Origin: Tubiluchus corallicola
Lineage: Eukaryota; Priapulida; Priapulimorpha; Priapulimorphida; Tubiluchidae
Length of the DNA: 59,000 bases
Assembly (NCBI GenBank): GCA_030141605.1
Contig: JAQGDQ010000112.1
Span: 188,501-247,500 of the forward strand
Reading direction: 5' to 3'
Shown: positions 53,201-59,000 of the stretch, piece by piece
Position numbering within the stretch: position 1 is the stretch's first letter
Layout: every line of letters starts with the position of its first letter
Notes under the pieces: generated by a model
Databases searched by the model: none
Seen by the model: the letters and a program-made list of their open reading frames with translations, nothing else
What the model was told of the DNA's origin: nothing
Made by a program: the position numbers and the translations under genes

Positions 53201-53980
53201 TATCAGTGGATTCTACTGGCATCAACAGTGAAGATGGTGGCAGCCTCATTTCACTGAACTAATTTACTGAACAATGGCTACGCCCTCGTCATCTGGCATG
53301 CGCGTGTCAGAAAGAGTGCAGTCGGGTAATGATATCATGACTAAATCACCTACCTGCCTTGCATTATAATGGCGTTCTCACATCTCCTGCCACCTACCTA
53401 GCCTAAACTTGATATCGTTATATGTGGATGACCCCTTACACGCTGACCTGTACGCTGTACTGATTACATGCAATTCATAGTATGTATTCATGTGCATTTT
53501 TGCGATATATTCGTTTTCAACTTTGTGTAGCATTTCCCAAAAAAAAATTACTCTTATTTTTGGTTTTTTAGAAAATTCTTGAATATTGTCAACTGCTTTA
53601 CTGTATGTTTACCGCAAAAGAAAGTTGGCAAGTCTTTTGAAGTTTTTCTGTTCACCCACGGCAAACCTACATACCTAAATAAGACTGTCTTTTTTGTTAA
53701 TTAATTTGCTTATCTAATTGTTGCATAGATACTTCATTCACGTTTTGTATTTGTATTATCTCTGTAGCCAGATGATTTTTGTAACAGTTTTATTGTATGT
53801 TCAAAGGTTGTAGAATAAACATGTTTAAACTAAACCTAAACTTGCTAAAACTATGTGAACCATGACCTAACTCTTGTTGGAATAATAAATGTAATTTTTT
53901 TCTCTGATTATAGATATCATCATGCTCTGATTGAAGGCGTGATTCCGGTTGACCAACTGGCAGTGGAAATGACCACTTAG
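41299..53980 (+). CDS. Nuclear receptor with ERR-like ligand-binding domain (seven exons)
   Basis: Exons: 41299-41845 (exon opens at 41267), 42511-42732, 45299-45397, 47358-47442, 48438-48628, 49328-49490, 53914-53980 (TAG). Phases join, 457 residues. The DNA-binding domain has finger one C113-x2-C116-x13-C130-x2-C133 with P-box CEGCKG, and finger two with six residues between its first two cysteines (C-KEGSKK-C) where most receptors have five. An [13 protein letters not shown] extension follows, resembling NR5/NR6/ERR types. The ligand-binding domain carries the family signature, [20 protein letters not shown] and then DQMTLLK, plus [15 protein letters not shown] and the AF-2 helix [10 protein letters not shown]. 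Spacing and the helix 10-12 text look most like ERR (NR3B), but ERR has P-box CEACKA. NR3-related invertebrate receptors, NR6/HR4 or the NR8 group are alternatives. It is a DNA-binding transcription regulator of unknown ligand. Confidence 0.9.
41958..42073. mobile_element. Tiny hairpin insertion flanked by 11-bp direct repeats
   Basis: TTGATTTTTCG occurs at 41958-41968 and 42063-42073. Between the copies lies a perfect 16-bp inverted repeat, AGTTTACAATTCCCCA (41974-41989) against 42043-42058, around 53 bases. This is the form of a minute foldback or MITE with target duplication, in the first intron of the receptor gene. Confidence 0.6.
42170..42241 (+). repeat. tRNA-Lys-like SINE head
   Basis: Reads TGGCAGAGCATGG, TACTAATCCCAGG and AGGTTCAAATCCCAACTGG, collinear with tRNA-Lys(CUU): D arm, anticodon arm with the TTAATCCCAGG end, and T arm. 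The D stem does not pair (AACTG against GAGC), so this is a tRNA-derived SINE and not a functional tRNA. Confidence 0.6.
42242..43875. other. Intron DNA of the receptor gene
   Basis: Outside the exon 42511-42732 no feature is recognised. The 43281-43722 frames lack motifs. Confidence 0.5.
43876..44705. repeat. Pair of inverted repeat copies in a receptor intron
   Basis: 43878-43955 contains GCACTAGCCCATATA, a CATATACCGTGG-type block and GGGCTGCCCGAATACCGC. The reverse complement of about 44622-44700 contains GCACTAGCCCATACA and GAGCAGCCCAAATACCGC in the same order. The intervening DNA carries the ACAAACCCACAGTTAA word shared with 19348. It may be two insertions of one family or the ends of a composite element. 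Confidence 0.5.
45398..47357. other. Receptor intron with a pyrimidine-rich CTTTACTTT tract
   Basis: 47048-47285 is a degenerate CTTTAC/CTTTGC repeat, strongly strand-biased toward pyrimidines, ending about 70 bases before the exon at 47358. The rest of the 2.0 kb intron shows no feature. Confidence 0.75.
48037..48340 (+). repeat. Dispersed repeat, copy 1
   Basis: Collinear with 57655-57990: CCATCCCA.TG.CCACC, then GTGTGC.ACGAAT.CTCTGATT, TACGCAATGTTAT.TGAACTT, and GCTGCTAAT/ACTGCTAAT with TGTGCA.AAGACA. The class is unknown. It directly precedes the receptor exon at 48438. Confidence 0.6.
49585..50290 (+). mobile_element. pogo/Tigger-like element copy, interrupted by a nested insertion
   Basis: Matches 23632-24190 in the same orientation, starting CAGTAATTCTCCGCTTAATG and running through the GCTATAGCAAC.GTT..CAGG block to about 50290. 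The right terminus is missing. It lies in the 4.4 kb last intron of the receptor gene. Confidence 0.65.
49783..49981. mobile_element. Nested 173-bp insertion with 13-bp target duplication
   Basis: TTCTTTCTGCTTG occurs at 49783-49795 and 49969-49981. The related element at 23632 has one such site (TCTTCCTGCTTGCCTGAAAC) and no insert. The 173 bases between are therefore a later insertion. It has no terminal inverted repeat or tRNA boxes that I can see. Confidence 0.7.
51098..51475 (+). mobile_element. hAT/DUF4371-type transposase fragment, frameshifted
   Basis: One frame reads [20 protein letters not shown] and, further on, [20 protein letters not shown] then [12 protein letters not shown], stopping at 51367. 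A second frame continues [25 protein letters not shown] and ends in two stops at 51475. This resembles the region after the TRW motif of ZMYM1-like/DUF4371 hAT transposases. At 51605-51655 the minus strand reads CAGTAGCAGGGGCGTCGTGC with a G run, like a hAT terminus, and may be its 3' end. Confidence 0.6.
53004..53433. mobile_element. 430-bp MITE with 26-bp terminal inverted repeats
   Basis: 53004-53029 and the complement of 53408-53433 match at 23 of 26 bases; shared words are CATCCACATATAAC and ATAT.AAG. Inside, a segment of about 55 bases (53052-53103: CCTACC, TTATAATGG, CCACCTA) recurs in direct orientation at 53349-53404. It lies about 0.5 kb before the last receptor exon. No clear target duplication. 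Confidence 0.65.
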
Positions 53981-55844
53981 AACAGCGAATTTCATATAAG
54001 GATCTTGACGGAGAAAGATCACTCAAATCTGGAGATGCTTGCCATCGACTACGCAAGTTCCATTTTGATCATTGTTGTAGCTGTTAGATAGTCAATGGTT
54101 AGCTTTTCGATGCCCATGTTATAATTTATGAAGAGTTTATCTCCAGTTTTTGCATGTCGTTGTTGTTCATTTCATTATTGTTTATCTTTGGCCTTTTCAT
54201 AATTTGGAGCAGCTTATACAAGATTTTAAAAAGAGTATTAGTTATATACATATAAGTATGTATTACATAAATTGATATATTTATATAGTTTATTAGCACT
54301 TCTAGAAAATATAGTTGGGAAGAGTATTTTTTCTTTGTGAGTAAACAAGTGCAGTTATTATGAGTTAGAGGTGACAAGCGTGGGAATTATACTACATCAG
54401 TGAGATACAAGAGTCAATGTTTTCCGCACATAATACGCAATTATAGCTGATAAACTAGTCTGTTAAAGATTACATTACATTTGGTAGCCACTGTGATAAC
54501 AGATTTCAATAAACTGCGTGACTGGTAGTGTGGCTGTGTAAAATGGTGTTTAGGGAATAATCACATGTACAGCGTTCGTTAACTAACAAACCAAAAAAAG
54601 ACTCATATAGTAATGGAGATATAGTGAGAAGTCTTCGCAGTGTCTTTTAGTAAACTGCCAACATTATTGATTTTTTTGGCAGTGTGAATGTAGAAATTGT
54701 CTTATGGAGTTCAGAGCCTGTTAGATCACTTAGATGATATGTAGATAGATATTAGTACAACGTATACATAATAGTACAATGTATGCATAAATTCATGTAG
54801 GGAATTATTCCTTTTCCCTTGTTGTAATTATTGTGTCAGGAAGATTGGTTTGCAACACTTTATGGAGAAGTTTAGCTATGCTAATATGCACATATGCTGC
54901 CACCTAACGACGTTCAGCAGAATGACTAAATTAATTATTTGTAAAGCTTGGAGTGGCTCGATAAGAACACAAGAATATAACATAACAAGAATATTAATAT
55001 AATATAATATAATATAACTGATTTTGCAGTCTACGTACTTCATAGAGCTACGAAGCTTCACTGAGTACGAATTTTTTTCAGTTCAATTCAGCACTATGAG
55101 TAATCTATGTCTTGGGCAGGACTGTAGGCAGTTTTTAGTAGAGTTAAACTTCTCTGTTGGTTGTACAAATTCCAGTCTTTCGTTTGGCTCTTTTGTCTCA
55201 GGATCATTCATTTTGCTCAAACAATTTCAACTTGACATTTGTCATATCATCTTTGTTGTTTGCTCAAAGCATTTCTAAGTTTAATTCATAGACATAGTGC
55301 AATTTTTCTTAGTAAGGCATGAGTTTTTTGATTTGTGAATGCAATAGTTGTCCCACAAGTTCATGACTTACGTAATTCAAATGATGTCATTAACGCAGAA
55401 CAAGTGGGTCATACCAAGGCAACCGGGGAACTGCTCAAAAGCTCGTATTTTTCCAAGCAGGTGAGGGTCTAAAATGTAAACTAGTCAAATGCTCACTTGG
55501 GCCCATACATCCAGCTACTACCATGAAATTATCTTCAAGCGTGTCTTTAAATTGTTAAAGCTGTCAGAAGCCATGCATGTTTAATCTGCTGTATATTGTT
55601 TTATTTGCATTTTTCTGTTTGTTCAAGCTGCCATTCCAAGCCAACAGGGGTGGTTTATTAAAAAAAACTGCTTTTAAACTAAAGCTCAACACAATCTAAT
55701 ATATAACATATTGAAAGGCAACATGCGATTTTTTCAAGAATGACTTACATGAAAGAATTATTACCGCAATTTTGCATTTGCGCCACTAGTTTTTTTTGCG
55801 GTTACATATATTTCGACTTCTGCTAATTACACGGGCACCAGCCC
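53981..55844. other. 3' region of the receptor gene and intergenic DNA
   Basis: No further gene seen. A short (AATAT)n run lies at about 54994-55018. Confidence 0.55.
54508..54513 (+). promoter_or_regulatory. Candidate poly(A) signal of the receptor gene
   Basis: AATAAA, 528 bases after the stop at 53980. Confidence 0.4.
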
Positions 55845-56115
55845 CTACATCTCAGAAACGCATTGCACAAAAAACAAATGTTGTACCTCTCCGTTCATAG
55901 GTGTTCGGTTGTGATGTAGTGCACGCATACAATAATTCATGTGTGTGAACAGCGGTAAACTTGAAATTTGAATTTTGAGCTTAATATTTGCCAAGGTTTT
56001 GTATATCACACTAAATGTTGTACAGTAGTAATTTTTGTTTTCGCAAGCACGTGCAACATGCTCATGGAACATTTGTGCTGTTGAAAATTGTCCAGTTGTG
56101 TTGTCATCACTAGTT
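55845..56115 (-). mobile_element. Inverted copy of the pogo/Tigger-like family
   Basis: The complement reads GAGCCCAACTAGTGATGA, then TGTACAACATTTAGTGTGAT, TTCAAATTTCAAGTTTACC and GAGAGGTACAACA in the same order as 12560-12830 and 17310-17550. Ends are not intact. Confidence 0.7.
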
Positions 56116-57654
56116 GGGCTCACCCACTGTTAATTAAGTTTTTAACCTATTATTTAATTATCAGGAATATTTGGTGTTAAAATGTATACTTTTTACCTTA
56201 CTGTACTTCAAAATGGGTAGCATATGAAAAATCGTCCTATTTTCCTTTAATATGCATGATATACAAAAATTCAGAAAGTTCCACGTTTTTAATCACCCAT
56301 GACGTTATTTTTTTCAAGGATGTCACCAAATGTCATCAATTTTAATAATAAGTGACCTTACAAAACATCATTGGCTGTATAGGAAGACCAGAATGATGAG
56401 CTTTTCACTGTGCCCATTGCACTAGGTTGAGCACTGTAAAATATCTGAAGTACAACGTTCAACTTCACTTTCATTTAGGGTAAACTAAATCGACGTAATT
56501 TTTGCTCACACAAATTAAACATGCTCATAATGTGCCTATGCTTTTTGTCTGCTGTCCATCTTTTTAGTTGGAGTCAGTAATGGCTTGACAAAAGATTTGG
56601 TCACCACTTATGTAAGCATATGTAATGTAATGTAATGTAATTTATGAGCATACCAAATTTTCAAAAGTCCATTCTTTTGTGATATGGATAATAGATTGAT
56701 AATGAGTTTAGCTTGTTTGCCAGCATGACATGTAATTTGTGTAATGGCGGTATTCGACAAATTTTTGAAAAATCCTTTCATTTTTCATAAACTTAATCGT
56801 GGACATTCTAAATGGATATTTTTTTGTTCTTTCCAAGAGTACAATAATTATGAGAAGGTAAGGCGTAATTATGTAAAATATCAGCACTACTTTTCCATGA
56901 TTTAGTAGTATTGTTGTTAATTTTTGTTCTATATTCAGTGCATGTAGATGTTACAGAAACAATTTTGAAGTGACAGACGTGATTTAAGCATTAGGCTAGG
57001 CGGTGTTCTTGTCTGTAGTAATAGCTGATCAAACTTTTTAGTAGTTAGCTGCTTTTCTTTGGTAGTTACAGAAGTCGAGGTCTAGATGCACGTACATAAA
57101 ATTCTAATATCTTGAATGGGGAAATATGTGTGGTATTTTGGCACAAGTTTTGGTATAAGTTACTTGAATTTTCAGTTGGCCAAAACTGCAAAATGGTTTA
57201 TATTTTTGCAAAGAAAACTCTTGTCAATGTTACAAAGATGAAAATGTTGAAAACTAGCTTTCAGATTCAAAATTAGAATTACTATAGCATTGTTCGGTTT
57301 AATTTCTGTTTTGGAGGATTTTGTTCTTTACGCACAATTAGAGGCTAAGCGGGTACTGAATTTTCTTATCTGTTTTAGACCTTCTTACAAAACAAAAGGT
57401 ATATCAAAGAAATTTAATTAATGAAATAAAATTGAATAAATTTTTACATCGTTACAAGTCAGCAATCAGCAATGACTCAATATAGTAAATCAGGGGGGGG
57501 GAGAAAAGGGAATTTACAGAATGTTCCAAAGAACTTTCCATACAAAGGTATATTACTTTGCATCACTCTTTGAAAAACTATTTGAATCACATACGTTATT
57601 GGAAAAGAAAATTCTTAATAATTTCAAGTATTTGTGCCACGTGGTAAAACAGCA
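56116..57654. other. Intergenic, no gene seen
   Basis: AT-rich. Contains a short (TAATG)n run near 56620-56642. Confidence 0.6.
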
Positions 57655-57990
57655 TTGCACTACCATCCCAAAGTGCACCACTGGTTCGCCAGAAAGCACA
57701 TTATTGAGCTTATTGACAATAGAGAGTAGTTTCTTATTGACAATAGAGAGCAGACAGTGTGCAACGAATGCTCTGATTCTTTTTTCAAATTTAATGCAAT
57801 GTTATCTAAACTTGTTTCAAATGACCCAACCTAGGTCAAATTGGCTGCACCTACAAACATATATATATATGTGTGCAGCCAATTATATATGAAATTTCAT
57901 GTTTTATGCAGCATTGCTGCTAATAGAGGTTCTGTGCACAAGACAGCATGTTAAGTGCCAGATAAATTTATACATTTTATTTATGAAGAG
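57655..57990 (+). repeat. Dispersed repeat, copy 2
   Basis: Relative of 48037-48340. This copy also carries a tandem duplication, TATTGACAATAGAGAG.AG, at about 57710-57752. Confidence 0.6.
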
Positions 57991-59000
57991 CGTTTTCCTG
58001 CCCTGTAAGGTTATATCTAATAATTATGACTTCTTTACATCTTTGTTAGTAGATTAGAAGCGAGGGTTTTTTGTTTATAAGCACTTAGTAAACAAGATCT
58101 GCATGCATTTTTTGAATATAAAGAAATCGTGTTGGACTTTCAACTGTGTAAATTTTATAAAAATCACTCCTTTTGTATAGATAATGGATAGATAAAGTTA
58201 GTTATGTATATATTAGCATTCTAGGTAGATACTGAGGGCAACAGTCAGTCTCTGTTCGTATTATGCCAATTTTTTTCACATCTTTTCTCTAATTTTCCAG
58301 ATAATGATGATAGGTCTAGACTGTTATTAGCCATTATTTTGTTCGGTTTTTGCTTGCAAATTATTTTAGGCATTAAGCTTGTCAAATATGATGCACACAT
58401 TAGCTCGCTACATGATGCAGTGCACATTCACTTCTTAGTTTGAAAATTAGTGACAGTTCTTGAGCACGTAGGTAATAGATTTCTGCTGAAAAGCTGAAAT
58501 TTAATATATTGCCCTAGAATTAGTAGTAATGAAAATTTAGTGAAAGGCGTGCAATAGGTGGCACTGTTGGAAAGTAGGACTCTGTCAAAGGGCAAGTAAA
58601 TAGGACAGAAAACATGGCAACACAGATGACGAAAACTTTGGAAATTGTTAAACAAAATGCCTACTCTCTATTAGTGGTCTTATAAACCTTTAATTTAAAC
58701 ATTTTAAAAAAAGTTGTATTACACTATTGTGCTGAAAATTTGTAAAAAGATAGACGATGTTGGCACTCTGATTTGCACTAACTATAAACACAGCATGTCA
58801 ATGATGTGTTAGCCTATTGGTTAGGCCAAATTCTAAGTATTGCACTAGTTGTCAACTTTGTGGTGGCTCTGCCATAATAACCACTGTATGTAAGCTGAAT
58901 CATTAATATGACTTCTCAATATTGCATTGTCAACTCAAGTGTATGCTTATTGGTTATTCTGACTTCCAAGTACAGCATTAGTTGTCAGCACATTGTGTTT
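57991..59000. other. Intergenic, no gene seen
   Basis: No supportable feature. Two short minus-strand frames at 58245-58655 lack motifs. Confidence 0.6.

Noticed and set aside
57521-57892. 123-codon plus-strand frame
   Set aside because: Lies across the dispersed repeat and its internal tandem duplication. No motif or splice context.

Overview
The window is nuclear DNA from an invertebrate-type metazoan. It is AT-rich, has short exons with GT-AG introns, and has introns and intergenic DNA full of decayed transposable elements. I could not fix the phylum. TAF1 reads close to vertebrate TAF1. The nuclear receptor has an ERR-like ligand-binding domain but a different zinc-finger signature. The repeats include tRNA-Lys-like SINEs, pogo/Tigger-like and hAT-like DNA elements, and tails of CR1/L2-like LINEs.

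Layout. (1) 1401-8372, plus strand: the last 12 exons of an M1-family aminopeptidase. The catalytic part lies off the left edge. (2) 8373-13.7 kb: intergenic DNA with repeats. (3) 13714-28728, minus strand: a nine-exon gene for a 453-residue protein I cannot name. It has an N-terminal PPxY motif, four diverged tandem repeats of about 80-85 residues, and a C-terminal CAAX box (CCIL). All exon phases join, and this is the best candidate here for something undescribed. (4) 28.7-32.3 kb: repeats and the TAF1 3' region. (5) 32304-38087, minus strand: TAF1, the largest TFIID subunit, whose whole 1927-codon reading frame is one exon. (6) 38.1-41.3 kb: the space between two head-to-head genes. (7) 41299-53980, plus strand: a seven-exon nuclear receptor of 457 residues. 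(8) 53981-59000: 3' region and repeats, with no gene recognised.

The genes do not form an evident pathway. TAF1 (core promoter recognition) and the nuclear receptor (a sequence-specific regulator) diverge from about 3.2 kb of shared upstream DNA. The three genes whose start codons are visible each have a good 3' splice acceptor just 5' of the ATG (4, 24 and 32 nt). This implies either 5'-UTR introns in all three or spliced-leader trans-splicing.

Gene models were built by hand from reading frames, splice consensus, phase continuity and remembered family motifs. No database search was run.
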